A stretch of 64,000 bases of DNA from Bartonella machadoae (lineage in GTDB: Bacteria > Pseudomonadota > Alphaproteobacteria > Rhizobiales > Rhizobiaceae): positions 785,095 through 849,094 of the forward strand of contig NZ_CP087114.1 in the NCBI RefSeq assembly GCF_022559585.1, written 5' to 3'. This document shows positions 36,729 to 47,800 of the stretch, one piece after another (positions within the stretch are counted from its first letter, which is position 1; each line of letters opens with the position of its first letter). A model generated the notes under the pieces. That model made no database searches. It had not been told where the DNA came from and was given only the letters and a program-made list of their open reading frames with translations. Both the position numbers and the translations under genes were made by a program.

Positions 36729-37736
36729 ATGTCGACGATTTATGATTGGTCGCTTAGAGCGTCTGATAACACACGCGCTGATGATCTGATTGATTGGTCA
36801 GAGGGGCAATCCCCCCATACGGTCAATAACAGTGCGCGTGTAATGATGCAGCGGGTAAGGGAGTATCTTACAGACACAGGAAGTGCTGTTGTCGGGGTTG
36901 TTACGGTTCATGAAGAGCAACAACGCACAGAGATTAAGATTGAAAGCACGTCGCAGTTTACAGAGTATAAGGCGGGTCTTTTTATCCAGTTTCAAGCGAC
37001 GGGCAAGAATGTAGGGGTCACGACGGTTTCCTTGAATGGGTTAGAAGGGAAGCCTGTTTATAAGGCAACAGAAAGAGGAGCACAGCTTTTATCAGGAGGG
37101 GAGATTCAGAACAGTTGTGTGTATAGTTTGCTTTATAGCAAGGATGGTTGGCATCTCTTAAATCCTACACCGGTGCCTTTATCTCAAGATTTTGACAGCA
37201 GTCTTTATCCTTCAGGTTTTATAGGCAGTTTTGCGATGCGCAATGTTCCTGAGGGTTGGTTGTTATGCGATGGGAAAGCCTATTCACGAACTGTTTATCG
37301 ACCATTGTTTGAGGCGATAGGAACGGTTTGGGGAGCAGGGGATGAGGTGACAACATTTAATGTACCGGATTTTCGGGGGATGTTTTTGCGTGGTTTGGAT
37401 GGGGGGCGCAATGTTGACCCTAATCGTCGCTTTGCAAGTATTCAGACAGATCTCATGCAGTCACATCAACATGAGGGTCAAACACTTTCTCTTTCTCATT
37501 TTGTAAGCAACGAAAACTATTGGGATGGCAATACCACAGATATATTGGGTCATAGGTTACGTTTGTTTGAGGGCGGTGTCATATCGCTTTTTACCGGCAT
37601 AGAGAGTGAGAATATTCACGGATACATTGTCGAGCCTTATACACTTGATGATAGGAGTGATATTGTTTTGGAACGTTCAGGAGCGGGTGAAACCCGTCCG
37701 ATCAATGTGTCGATTGTCTTTGCGATAAAAACATGA
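36729..37736 (+). CDS. Tail-collar-domain fibre protein, copy 1
   Basis: A 335-aa protein. The N-terminal half (STIYDWSLRASDN ... SARVMMQRVREYL) likely anchors to the tail. The phage tail-collar domain (about 158-240) has the hallmark GWLLCDGKAYSR, a FNVPDFRGMFLRG strand and DPNRRFAS. The distal part (about 245-320) is unlike that of the two following copies, while the last 20 residues are shared. Probable receptor-binding or fibre protein. Confidence 0.8.
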   Translation: MSTIYDWSLRASDNTRADDLIDWSEGQSPHTVNNSARVMMQRVREYLTDTGSAVVGVVTVHEEQQRTEIKIESTSQFTEYKAGLFIQFQATGKNVGVTTVSLNGLEGKPVYKATERGAQLLSGGEIQNSCVYSLLYSKDGWHLLNPTPVPLSQDFDSSLYPSGFIGSFAMRNVPEGWLLCDGKAYSRTVYRPLFEAIGTVWGAGDEVTTFNVPDFRGMFLRGLDGGRNVDPNRRFASIQTDLMQSHQHEGQTLSLSHFVSNENYWDGNTTDILGHRLRLFEGGVISLFTGIESENIHGYIVEPYTLDDRSDIVLERSGAGETRPINVSIVFAIKT

Positions 37737-37743
37737 GGTTGAG

Positions 37744-38754
37744 ATGTCAACGATTTATGATTGGTCTTTAACGGCATCAGAAAATGCCTACAGTGATGAT
37801 GCAATCAATTGGTTTGAAGGACAATTACCAAGCACGGTGAATAACAGTGCGCGTGTGATGATGCAGCGGGTAAAGGAGTATCTTACAGATACATGTGGTG
37901 TCCTTGAAAGTGTTTTTACGAATGATGCAGCGCAGCAAAGAACAGCCATTAGGCTTGAGAGCAAGTCACAGCTTAAAGAATATAATAATGATCTGGTTTT
38001 GCGCTTTAAAGCGCGGGGCAAGAATATTGGCGAGACGACCCTTGCGCTTAATGGATTAGAGGGACAAGCTGTTTATAAAACAACAGAAAGAGGAGCAGAG
38101 TTTTTATCAGGGGGCGAGTTCCAACAGGGGTGTATTTATAGCGTTGTTTATAATCATGGGCTTTGGCAAGTTTTGAATCCTACCCCCATTCCTTCTCCTG
38201 TTCCAGTTATTTCACCTTATCCTTCAGGCACGATAGGGGCTTTTGCCATGCAGTTTTTGCCTTCAGATTGGTTATTGTGTGATGGAAAGGCGTATTCGCG
38301 CAGTGATTATAGTGCTCTGTATGAAGCGATAGGGATCAGATGGGGAGGGTGGGAGAGTCATACGAAGTTTAATGTTCCCGATCTGCGCGGGGTGTTTTTA
38401 CGAGGTGTAGATGATGACCGTCAGATTGACCCATGGCGTAGTTTTGCAACCTTACAAAATGATAGCATAAAGGTGCATGACCATGGTGGTGAGAGCTTTT
38501 CCATTTTGAATAGTGAAGGGGAGAAAGAAAGTTGGCATGGGGATATCACTATTTTATGGGGTTATGAACTGAATGATCAACAAAGATTGAAACTTGCAGA
38601 ACGTTTGGGGGTAAAAGTAGAAGATATCCGTGTTCACCATAAGTTTGCTTTCCCGCATTCCCATCTTCATATGCAAGATGTTGTTTTGGAGCGTTCAGGA
38701 GAGCATGAGACCCGCCCAAAGAATGTATCGGTTGTTTTTGCGATAAAAACGTGA
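37744..38754 (+). CDS. Tail-collar-domain fibre protein, copy 2
   Basis: A 336-aa paralog, seven bases after copy 1. The same anchor and collar domain (WLLCDGKAYSR, FNVPDLRGVFLRG), with its own distal region (about 250-315) containing a charged helix (NDQQRLKLAERLGVKVEDIR) and His-rich segments. Shared ending VFAIKT. Variation is confined to the part expected to touch the receptor. Confidence 0.8.
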   Translation: MSTIYDWSLTASENAYSDDAINWFEGQLPSTVNNSARVMMQRVKEYLTDTCGVLESVFTNDAAQQRTAIRLESKSQLKEYNNDLVLRFKARGKNIGETTLALNGLEGQAVYKTTERGAEFLSGGEFQQGCIYSVVYNHGLWQVLNPTPIPSPVPVISPYPSGTIGAFAMQFLPSDWLLCDGKAYSRSDYSALYEAIGIRWGGWESHTKFNVPDLRGVFLRGVDDDRQIDPWRSFATLQNDSIKVHDHGGESFSILNSEGEKESWHGDITILWGYELNDQQRLKLAERLGVKVEDIRVHHKFAFPHSHLHMQDVVLERSGEHETRPKNVSVVFAIKT

Positions 38755-38761
38755 GGTTGAG

Positions 38762-39883
38762 ATGTCAACGATTTATGACTGGTCCTTAACAGCATCAGAA
38801 AATGGTGGTGCTGATAGTCTCATCAATTGGTCAGAGGGGCAATCCCCCAATACGGTCAACAATAGTGCGCGTATGATGATGCAGAGGGTAAAGGAGTATT
38901 TATCGGATACGGGGGGCGCTTTTATAAGCACGTTTAAGATTGATGATAAACAGAAAAAGGTAGAGATTTATCTGAACAGTCACACAGTTTTTTCCAAGTA
39001 TCAGACAGGGATATTTTTGCGTTTTCAATCTCCATGCACGACTATTGGAGTGACAACGGTTTCCTTGAATGGGTTAGCAAGCCAACCTGTTTACAAAGCG
39101 ACAGCAACGGGTCTTGTCCAGCTTACCGGAGGCGAACTTCAACAGGGTTGTCTTTATAGTTTGGTGTATGATGAAGAAATAACGGGTTGGCAACTTCTCA
39201 ATCCAACGATACAAAAATCGACTTCTTTAAAGCGTTTGCCTTGTGGTCTTATCGGTCCGTTTGCCATGGAAAACTTGCCTTCTGGTTGGCTTCTTTGCGA
39301 TGGGCGTGCTTATTCGCGTGAGGATTATAGAGATCTGTTTTTGACGATAGGTACGAGCTGGGGAGCAGGGGATGGTGTACGCACCTTTAATGTTCCCGAT
39401 TTACGTGGGGTGTTTTTGCGTGGTTTGGATGGGGGGCGCAATGTCGACCCATGGCGTAGTTTTGCCAGTTTCCAAGGCTGTTCTTTGAAATCGCATGATC
39501 ATTTTATTGGTCCCTCAGTTTCAGAGCGTTTTTCCTCGCGCAAGAAACGAGATCTGTCTGTTGAGGCTTCTTTGCCAAGGAGGAAGAGGGCGGTTGATGA
39601 GGAGTGTGTTGGTTTAAGCGATGATGGCTATGAGAAATGCCAAGAAGCCTTTGAGGAATTGACTGAACACACTAAGCCTTTTTGGTTTACCGAAGCGGAT
39701 AAACCTGCACGTTTGCCTTGGTTTATCAGGAGCCCTTTTGCAAACTTTCTTTATTACTCCACGCCTATCACGCAGGGTTTAGAGAGTAGTGGGCATCATG
39801 AACACCATCTTTTAGCGGAAAGGGTTGGCGGGGAAGAAACACGCCCGATTAATGTATCGGTTGTGTTTGGCATTAAGACATGA
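38762..39883 (+). CDS. Tail-collar-domain fibre protein, copy 3, with distinct insert
   Basis: A 373-aa paralog. The anchor and collar domain are as in the others, but the distal region (about 255-345) has an insert with two polybasic motifs (SSRKKRD and PRRKRA) and three Cys-containing or acidic segments (EECVGLSDDGYEKC), unlike the rest of the window. Ends VFGIKT. Three tandem collar genes suggest a diversified host-binding set. Confidence 0.8.
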   Translation: MSTIYDWSLTASENGGADSLINWSEGQSPNTVNNSARMMMQRVKEYLSDTGGAFISTFKIDDKQKKVEIYLNSHTVFSKYQTGIFLRFQSPCTTIGVTTVSLNGLASQPVYKATATGLVQLTGGELQQGCLYSLVYDEEITGWQLLNPTIQKSTSLKRLPCGLIGPFAMENLPSGWLLCDGRAYSREDYRDLFLTIGTSWGAGDGVRTFNVPDLRGVFLRGLDGGRNVDPWRSFASFQGCSLKSHDHFIGPSVSERFSSRKKRDLSVEASLPRRKRAVDEECVGLSDDGYEKCQEAFEELTEHTKPFWFTEADKPARLPWFIRSPFANFLYYSTPITQGLESSGHHEHHLLAERVGGEETRPINVSVVFGIKT

Positions 39884-39890
39884 GGTTACA

Positions 39891-39931
39891 ATGTTATCAA
39901 AACCATTTGCGATTTCAGGCATAGACAACCC
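39891..39931 (+). pseudogene. 5' part of a small phage gene interrupted by element C
   Basis: ATG followed by 13 phage codons (MLSKPFAISGIDNP), seven bases after the third fibre gene. The frame then runs into element C. The remainder lies at 55486-55682; joining the two repeat copies gives a 73-aa frame without stops. Confidence 0.7.
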
Positions 39932-40099
39932 ATTGATTTATAATGATAATTTACTGTTTTGCATATTGAATGAGACCCCCGAATATTGTAAGATTCTCTC
40001 ATCTCAAATCATTTCATTTTGTATCAATTAAAGTCACTTATTTGCACGTCATAAGCGGGGTTATCGTGTGGGTAGAAAACAGTTTAGAAAGGAACAAAA

Positions 40100-41266
40100 A
40101 TGCCTTTAATGAATCGTCTTAATGCAAGGGCTGTCGCAACATTGGGGGCTGGCAAATATAATGATGGTGCCGGCTTGCTACTTCATAAGCGTAAAGATGG
40201 GGGTGCTCAATGGCTTTTACGCTATACCATCCACGGGCGACGCCGTGAAATGGGCTTGGGTGCCTTAAGAAATGTCTCTTTAAAAAAAGCACGTGAACTG
40301 GCAACCCAATGGCGTTCTGTTTTACACGAGGGTCGTGACCCCATTAAAGAACGTGAGAAACAAAAACGCGAAGCAATGCGTAATCTCCATTATTTAAAAG
40401 ATATTGCTTTAGATACTTTTGAAAGCCGTAAAGCAGAATTAAAAGGAGATGGTAAAAATGGAGGTTGGTTTTCACCTTTACAACTTCATATTCTCCCTAA
40501 ATTAGGTTGTCTACCGGTTTCAGAGATTACTCAAACCGATATACGCAATGTGCTCGCTCCCATCTGGCATACTAAAGCTGGAACAGCAGAGAAAGCTCTC
40601 ATTCGTCTTAATATTTGTCTCAAACATGCTGCTGCATTGGGTTTAGATGTTGATTTACAGGCTACAGCAAAAGCAAAAGCTTTGTTAGGCAAACAAAGGT
40701 ATAAAGCTACGAATATGCCTGCTATGGATTGGAAAGAGATACCGGCTTTTTATCAAACACTTTGCAAAACACCAACCCTAACACAATTGGCTTTGCGTCT
40801 GCTTATCCTGACAGGCGTTCGTACAAATCCCTTGTGTCATATTCATAAAGATCAGATTGAAGATGATATATGGACCATCCCTGCTGAAAATATGAAAGGA
40901 AAGCGTGATGCTACAACAGAGTTTCGCGTGCCTCTATCAACAGAAGCATTGGAAATTTTGAAACAAGCGCGCCTGCTCTCTCGCAATGATTTCTTTTTCT
41001 CTGCAACCGGTCGTGGTCCCCTTGCAAAAAATTGCATGTCAAACTACATGCAACAGATTGGTCTTGATGCCTGCCCGCATGGTTTTCGTTCTAGTTTACG
41101 TGATTGGCTAGCAGAAACAACAGATGCTCCTTTTGAGGTCGCTGAAACCATTCTAGGTCATACAGTCGGGGGTAAAGTAGAGCGTGCTTACCGTCGTACT
41201 GATTATTTAGAACAGCGCCGTGTTTATATGGATAAATGGGCTGCCTATGTCACGAGCAAATCTTAA
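40100..41266 (+). CDS. P4-type tyrosine integrase (element C)
   Basis: A 388-aa enzyme with all catalytic residues in place (LTGVRT, HGFR, LGH, RAYRR). Differs from the B and D copies at scattered positions through the arm-binding and core domains (for example RNVSLKKARELATQW) and ends TSKS instead of TGQS. Its attachment edge (AGACAA..CATTGATT) matches A more than B and D. Would act on the small phage gene at 39891. Confidence 0.93.
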   Translation: MPLMNRLNARAVATLGAGKYNDGAGLLLHKRKDGGAQWLLRYTIHGRRREMGLGALRNVSLKKARELATQWRSVLHEGRDPIKEREKQKREAMRNLHYLKDIALDTFESRKAELKGDGKNGGWFSPLQLHILPKLGCLPVSEITQTDIRNVLAPIWHTKAGTAEKALIRLNICLKHAAALGLDVDLQATAKAKALLGKQRYKATNMPAMDWKEIPAFYQTLCKTPTLTQLALRLLILTGVRTNPLCHIHKDQIEDDIWTIPAENMKGKRDATTEFRVPLSTEALEILKQARLLSRNDFFFSATGRGPLAKNCMSNYMQQIGLDACPHGFRSSLRDWLAETTDAPFEVAETILGHTVGGKVERAYRRTDYLEQRRVYMDKWAAYVTSKS

Positions 41267-41269
41267 AAG

Positions 41270-41293
41270 ATGGGGTCTTGTACCCCATTTTTA
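41270..41293 (+). terminator. Integrase terminator (element C)
   Basis: GATGGGGT and ACCCCATT stem followed by a T-rich tract. Confidence 0.8.
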
Positions 41294-41299
41294 TTTCAT

Positions 41300-41485
41300 T
41301 ATCTGTGGATAACTTTCTCTCTTCATTTGCTCACTATGACTCAATAAGACTCATAAATTATCAAATGAGAAAATACATCATAAATGACTGTTTTTTATGA
41401 TTAAACTTACTTTCAAATCTCAATAAAATATGGTTAATAAATGCTTATGATTTGTTACTATTTTTTAGATTGAAAGGATTTAGTT
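41300..41485. other. DnaA box and AT-rich control region (element C)
   Basis: TGTGGATAA at 41304-41312; TCATAAA repeats follow as in B, with one changed base after the second copy. Candidate origin or operator. Confidence 0.45.
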
Positions 41486-41692
41486 ATGACTGAAAATGAT
41501 GTTCTTCTTACAGACCGTGAAAGTGCAAAATTATTGCATATAAGCGTTTCAACATTCCGTCGCCATGTCACCAATGGAGCTTTACCAAAACCCTTAAAGT
41601 TTGGTTCTTTATCGCGTTGGTTAAAATCGGATCTGTTGAATGTGATTGAAAAAGCCAAAACACAACGTCAACATCTCAGTGATGTGGCATAA
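41486..41692 (+). CDS. AlpA/excisionase-like HTH regulator (element C)
   Basis: A 68-aa protein identical to the B copy at the residue level as far as can be read; only silent base changes are seen. Selection for the protein is thus likely. GAAAGGA precedes the start. The reverse-facing CCTTGTC/GACAAGG hairpin follows at 41698-41722. Confidence 0.8.
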   Translation: MTENDVLLTDRESAKLLHISVSTFRRHVTNGALPKPLKFGSLSRWLKSDLLNVIEKAKTQRQHLSDVA

Positions 41693-41697
41693 AAAAA

Positions 41698-41722
41698 CCT
41701 TGTCACGTAAGGACGGACAAGG
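41698..41722 (-). terminator. Reverse-facing hairpin between regulator and primase (element C)
   Basis: CCTTGTC/GACAAGG stem; T-tract on the minus strand only. Confidence 0.5.
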
Positions 41723-41790
41723 CTTTCTCTTATGAACCGATAAGAAAATAGCAAAAACCGTCCTGTGACGCAACGTCTAAGGATGAGAAA

Positions 41791-42697
41791 ATGTATCATT
41801 TTATAAATGCTCGGGGCATTACAAATGCCTTGCGGGGTATCTGGCATGGTGCTTATGGACTAGCCCGCTGCCCTGCTCATGATGATCAAGTGCCTAGTTT
41901 ATCTCTTGCCAATGGAAATGACGGGCGTCTCTTACTCTATTGTTATGCCGGCTGTTCTTTTAGAGAGATCTTACAAGCTCTTAAGAATATTGGTCTTATC
42001 AATACACAAACATGTTTTGATAAAACTTATGATTATAGGTTTTCTCTCTCAAAACAGTTTTGTTGTGAAGATAACAAGGCAAAACAGAAAGCAGAGAGAG
42101 CTCAAAAGATTTGGAAGCAAAGTCAACCAATTAAAGAGACCTTAGCAGAGCTTTATTTACGCAAGCGTGGGATCACTTGTAACTTGCCTCCCTAGTTTAC
42201 GCTTTCATAGCAAATGCCCCTATCCCTCTGGGAAAACATTCCCCGCGTTGGTTGCCCGTGTTGAGGGTGGTGGCTCCTTTGCAATCCATAGAACCTTTTT
42301 ACAAGACAATGGATGCAAAACAGAACAGTTACCAACAAAAGCCATGCTTGGCTCTGTTAAGGGCGGTGCTGTGCATTTATGCCAAGCCAATCACCAACAT
42401 CTGGTCATTTGTGAGGGAATTGAAACAGGTCTTTCTCTGCTGTCTGGTCTGTTATCAGAGCCTGTGACTTTATGGGCATCCCTTTCTACAAGTGGCATGG
42501 TGCATGTGCATTTACCCCATATCAAATCAAAAACCCATCTCACCATAGCTATGGATGGCGATGAGGCGGGTCGTAAAGCAGGTTTTGCCTTTGCTGCCCG
42601 CGCCTATAGCCAAGGCTTTGAAGTCTTAATGATGCAAGCTCCCCATGGCTCTGACTTCAACATTTTATTATTAAATTATGAAAGCGAAAAACAATGA
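41791..42697 (+). CDS. Zinc-finger/Toprim primase read through a +1 frame change (element C)
   Basis: First frame 41791-42195 (zinc finger, ends at CCC-TAG at 42190-42195), second from 42194 to the TGA at 42697 (Toprim). About 301 aa if joined. In the Toprim motif this copy reads MDGDEAG where B and D read MDGDDAG; the acidic pattern is kept. The stop overlaps the DUF3987 start (ATGA). Both frames are otherwise open, which argues against simple decay. Confidence 0.8.
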
Positions 42698-44295
42698 CAA
42701 AACATAGTCTTGATAACAACGAAAATAGCTCTGTAAATAATACTGATAACGATAACAATCCTGTCTCTTTAAAGGAGCATCCCTGTTTACAAGCCATCCC
42801 TTATGAACAGGCTTTGCAACAAATGGGATGGGGCGAATTAAAACCGATTAACACCGCTCTTTTACCGGTCGAGCCTTTTAATATTTTACAAATGCCTTAT
42901 AGACTAAGCAGATATGTTTACGATATTGCTGACCGTCAACAATCGCCTCTCGATTTTGTGGCTGTCTCTGCTATCTGTGCTTTAGCTGCTCTGATTGGCA
43001 ATGGCGTGCGCATTGCTCCAAAACAGCATGATAATTGGTACATTGTTCCTAATCTATGGGGGGCTATTATTGGTAACCCTTCTACACGAAAAACACCGGC
43101 TTTGAAAACCGCTCTTCAACCCCTTGCTGATCTTCAAACAGAAGCTTTGCAAGCTTACCAACAAAAGAATAAACAAGCAGAGATTGAACAGGCTCTTGAG
43201 GCGCTAAATCAAAAACAAAAGAATAAACAAGCCGGAAAAGCTTTAAAGAATGGAGATACCCAAGCTGCCCGTTCTATTTTAGCTGAAAACATAACCAAAG
43301 ATAACCAGCAGGATGAGGAAAATTCACGTTTTATTGTCAATGACACAACGGTCGAAAAGCTAGGAGAATTACTCAAAGAAAATCCACGTGGGTTACTGTT
43401 AGTTCGTGATGAACTTTCTGGTTTTTTAGCAAATATGGAGCGGGTTGAATATCAATCGGAGCGGGCTTTTTATTTGGAAACCTTTAATGGGGATGGTCAA
43501 TTCACCTATGACCGTATTGGACGTGGAACCCTTCATATTCCCAATGCAACGCTTTCTATCATTGGAGGGATTCAACCCTTAAGGATTATGCCCCTACTTC
43601 AGGCAATGCTGTCTGGGAAAGGAGATGATGGTTTATTGCAACGGTTTCAAATGATGGTGTGGCCGGATGAAAACCAAGAGTGGGAATGGAAAGATAAAAA
43701 TCCCAATCAAGAAGCCTATCAAGAATATGAAAAGGTGCTTCGTTCTTTTTATGACAAACCCTTAGGATCACCTAAGCACCCGCGGATCATGCGCTTTGCT
43801 GCTAATGCTCAAGAATTGTTTCGTGAATGGTGGGAAAATCATCATAAAGAAATCAAGGAAAGCAAAGTTTCTGTCTCTTACCAAGCGCATCTTTTAAAAA
43901 TGCCAAAAACCATAGCAAGCCTTGCCCTCATTATCGAACTTGTTGAGGATGGGCGTTTTGAGATCACTTTGCCTTCTCTCTCAACAGCCTTGCGTTGGTC
44001 AAACTATCTGTTAAGCCATGCGAAACGGTTTTATACTGCGGGCGATATCTTGGTAAAGGAGCGTGCAAATTTGATTATAGAACGTTGTAATTGCTTACCT
44101 GAGGTTTTTACTGCTCGTGATATCTACAGACGCTGCTGGACGCATTTAAAGGACAAGGAAGCGGTCAAACAAGCTTTAGAGCTTTTATGCCATACAAACC
44201 ACATTCGCAAAAAGTTCATAACCCATCAGACAAGTAAATCGAGTACCTATTATGAATGGCATCCTTTGGTAAAAAACAAAAATGCAAGGCAATAA
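42694..44295 (+). CDS. DUF3987 P-loop NTPase, probable replication helicase (element C, allele II)
   Basis: A 533-aa protein almost identical to the element B copy (differences include WEWKDK for WKWKDK and NCLPEVF for NCLAEVF), but starting at a different ATG because the upstream ATG is out of frame here. Walker-like motifs are intact. The near-identity with B, set against different integrases, points to recent exchange of this segment. Confidence 0.8.
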   Translation: MTKHSLDNNENSSVNNTDNDNNPVSLKEHPCLQAIPYEQALQQMGWGELKPINTALLPVEPFNILQMPYRLSRYVYDIADRQQSPLDFVAVSAICALAALIGNGVRIAPKQHDNWYIVPNLWGAIIGNPSTRKTPALKTALQPLADLQTEALQAYQQKNKQAEIEQALEALNQKQKNKQAGKALKNGDTQAARSILAENITKDNQQDEENSRFIVNDTTVEKLGELLKENPRGLLLVRDELSGFLANMERVEYQSERAFYLETFNGDGQFTYDRIGRGTLHIPNATLSIIGGIQPLRIMPLLQAMLSGKGDDGLLQRFQMMVWPDENQEWEWKDKNPNQEAYQEYEKVLRSFYDKPLGSPKHPRIMRFAANAQELFREWWENHHKEIKESKVSVSYQAHLLKMPKTIASLALIIELVEDGRFEITLPSLSTALRWSNYLLSHAKRFYTAGDILVKERANLIIERCNCLPEVFTARDIYRRCWTHLKDKEAVKQALELLCHTNHIRKKFITHQTSKSSTYYEWHPLVKNKNARQ

Positions 44296-44400
44296 AGCGA
44301 ATGAACAGAAGATGATTTTAAAGAGTGCTGGCAAAAGAGAAAGATATGATCTGAATGGATAGTCATAACTCAGGTCATATTCTTGTCAGTCGTTGTCGGT

Positions 44401-44590
44401 TGATTTACCCCCTCATTTTAAAAAAAACTTTTCGATAAAAATAAAAAACATTATATTTCAATGCGTTAATGTATTTTTACAAAAAATCCATCCCAATAAG
44501 ATGATCTGTATAGAGAATTAATGGGAACAATTGATCAAAACTTGTCTGTATTTGTCTAAAAATTGAACTGACACCATTTATGATTTTAGT
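44401..44590. repeat. Proximal inverted repeat of the element C RM cassette
   Basis: GATTTACCCCC edge, AT-rich centre and a TGTC-rich end. Inverted partner at 50383-50567. Confidence 0.75.
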
Positions 44591-44682
44591 GATGATATTT
44601 TGAGATCATAAAACACTTCAAAACAATCATTTTGATCTCTTAAAACACGGTTCGAATTTGTTTTTATTAACACAAAAACGAA

Positions 44683-44722
44683 TAGTAAATTTTACTACTT
44701 TGCTGTTTATAGGCTGTTTATA
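44683..44722 (+). promoter_or_regulatory. Operator-like block upstream of RM gene C
   Basis: TAGTAAA-T-TTTACTA at 44683-44697, then GCTGTTTATA at 44702-44711 and 44713-44722. Kept exactly although the RM coding sequence downstream is much diverged from A and B. Confidence 0.45.
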
Positions 44723-44867
44723 ATTGCATCTTGTAAATTTTTTTGACGCATTTGATAGGTTTTCGCGCCATTTTGGTTTATTGGGTACTCGATATTTGTT
44801 CTAAATGTATTTATGAAACGCCATTGTGATTTTTTGAGTCTCATAAGGCAATGGAGTTTATTGAATA

Positions 44868-47800
44868 ATGTCTCAAACCATCAATTCTGATAACAAACAA
44901 TCCTCTTTACGCGCTCTCTTACAGTCTTATCGCCAACAGGCAACCTCAAATGCAAAAAAAGGAAAAATCTTTGAAAGTTTTGTTACTAAATACCTTATGC
45001 ATGACCCTCTTCATTATGGGCGATATGAAAAGGTTCAAAGCTATTACGAGTGGGCTAAAGAGCGTGAAGGTTGGAATAAAAATGATATCGGCATTGATTT
45101 GGTTGCTAAACTGCGTAATCGAGATGGGTATGTTGCTATTCAATGCAAATTTTATGAAGCAGACCATCAGATCAGTAAAAAGGATATTGATAGCTTTATT
45201 GCTGCCTCTGGGAAAGATATCTTCAAATATCGCCTTCTGGTTGATAGCACTGAAGTGAATTTAAGTGACAATGTGAATGCAATGATTAAAGGACAAGCGA
45301 TACCGGTTTATCGCATTGACCTTCGTCATATGGAAAACAGTCGTATAGACTGGCAAATCTTTGCAACAAAAGAAGAAGTTGTCCTTAAATCGACAAAAGA
45401 ACCACGCCCTCATCAGATAGAAGCAATTCAGAAAGTCTGTGATGGTTTAAAAGAAGCTAACCGTGGCAAGCTGATTATGGCTTGTGGAACAGGTAAAACA
45501 TTTACAAGTCTTAAGATAGCAGAAACTCTTGCTGGTCAAGGCAAGCGTGTTTTGTTTTTAGTGCCTTCTCTTGCATTAGTCTCACAAACCATAAGGGAAT
45601 GGACAGCGGATGCACAAATTCCATTGCATTCCTTTGCTGTTTGTTCGGATACAAAAGTTGGCAAGCGTCGTAAAAATCAAGAGGATATTCTTGGAATGGA
45701 AACATCCGATCTTGCATTGCCTGCTACAACGGATGCACAAGCACTTGCCAAAGAAGCTCGTGAAAACCAAGCAGATGCAATGACGGTGGTGTTTTCGACT
45801 TATCATTCGATACAAGTGATATCGGATGCACAAAAAGATCATGGTTTACCCGAATTTGATCTGATCATTTGTGATGAAGCTCACCGTACAACGGGTGCTG
45901 TGTTGGGATCAGATAAAAGTGAATCTGAGTTTGTCAAAGTGCATGATAACAGCATTATACAGGGTAAAAAACGTCTCTATATGACCGCAACCCCAAAAAT
46001 CTTTACGGATAGGTTAAAAAGGAAAGCTGACTTATCTGATACTGTTCTTGCCTCTATGGATGATGAAACACTTTATGGGAAACAACTCTATCATTACACA
46101 TTTGCAGAAGCTCTAGAACATAAACTGTTATCACCTTGTAAAGTGATCATATTAGTTGTCAACGAAACAGAAGTAAGCAAATCTATTCAACGTCTTATTA
46201 CAGATAAAAATTATGAACTCATTCTTGATTATAGAACCAAAATCCATGGTTGTTATCGAGCCCTGACCAAAATGGATCTAAAAATTGATCTTGGCGATGA
46301 CCCCAACCCTATGCGTCGCGCTTTGGCTTTTTGTAAAGATATCAAGACCTCTAAACGCATCTGTAAAAGATTCAATTCTAAAAAAATGAAAGAAAATTTG
46401 CTTGCTCTTCATGAAAGCCATAAAGAAACGCCTCCTCTTGACTGTACATTTGCCCATATTGACGGAACTGTTAGTGCTAAGGACCGTAATAAATTGCTTG
46501 ATTGGTTAAAGGAAGACACTGGGGAAAATACCTGCCGTGTGTTAAGCAATGTTCGTTGTCTTTCTGAAGGTGTGGATGTTCCCGCTCTTGATGCGATACT
46601 GTTTTTACACCCGCGCAAAAGTCAAATCGAGATCATTCAAGCAATAGGACGCGTTATGCGTCGAGCAGAGGGTAAAAAAAGAGGCTACATCATTTTACCC
46701 GTTGGAATACCGGCTGGCATTCCACCAGTAAAAGCCTTGGAAAATAATCCGAAATATGATGTCATCTGGCAAGTCATCAATGCTTTGCGTGCCCATGATG
46801 ATGGTTTTAATAAAATCATTCATCATATGTCCATAAAACAGGACGTAAGCTATGCTCTTGACATTGTTGTTCCTTCTCAAAAGGCTACCTCAGAAGATAC
46901 AACTGTGGTTATTGATGACTTACCGATACACTCAAAAGCAGAATATTCAGGACTGGATATTGGGTCACCAACTTATGAATCCTTTCACGCCTATAAACCA
47001 GAAGAAGAACTTGACTTATTCTCTCAATGTGCGGAGCTCATTAGAGCGGCTATTGTTAAGAGAGGTTACGACCCTAGCTATTGGAAAAGATGGGCAACGA
47101 ATGTTGCTGATCTTGCTCAAAATCATATCACACGCTTAACTGAAGTTTTGACGCAATCAGAAACGGAAACGCGGCGGGTGTTTAATGATTTTATGACAGA
47201 ATTGCGTAGCAATTTAAACGCAACCATCTCCGAAGAAAATGCGATTGAAATGCTTGCACAACACCTTGCAACGCGTCCTGTCTTTGATGCTTTGTTTGAG
47301 GGGCATCAGTTTGTTCAAGAAAATCCCGTCTCTTGTGCTTTACAACGTGTACTCAATATCCTTGATAAAGTTACTCTTAACGAAGAATCTCAAGATTACA
47401 GAACTCTCTCTAGGAGTGTACAATTTTACACACGAGGAATTACGAGTCTTGAAGCACAACAAAACTTAATTGTAGAGCTTTATAATGAATTTTTCCGTTA
47501 TGCCTTTCCGCGTACGGTAGAAAAATTAGGCATTGTTTATACCCCTATTGAAATTGTGGATTTTATTATTCATTCGGTTGATGATGTTTTACGCAAGGAA
47601 TTTGGCAAGAGCTTAGGCTCCCGTGGTGTTTCTATTCTTGACCCCTTTACGGGAACTGGTACCTTTATCACGCGGCTTTTACATTCTAATCTGATAAAAC
47701 CGGAAGATATGGAATATAAATACCGTTACGATATCCATGCCAATGAGATTGTTTTATTAGCCTATTACATTGCTGCCATCAATATTGAAGCAACCTATCA

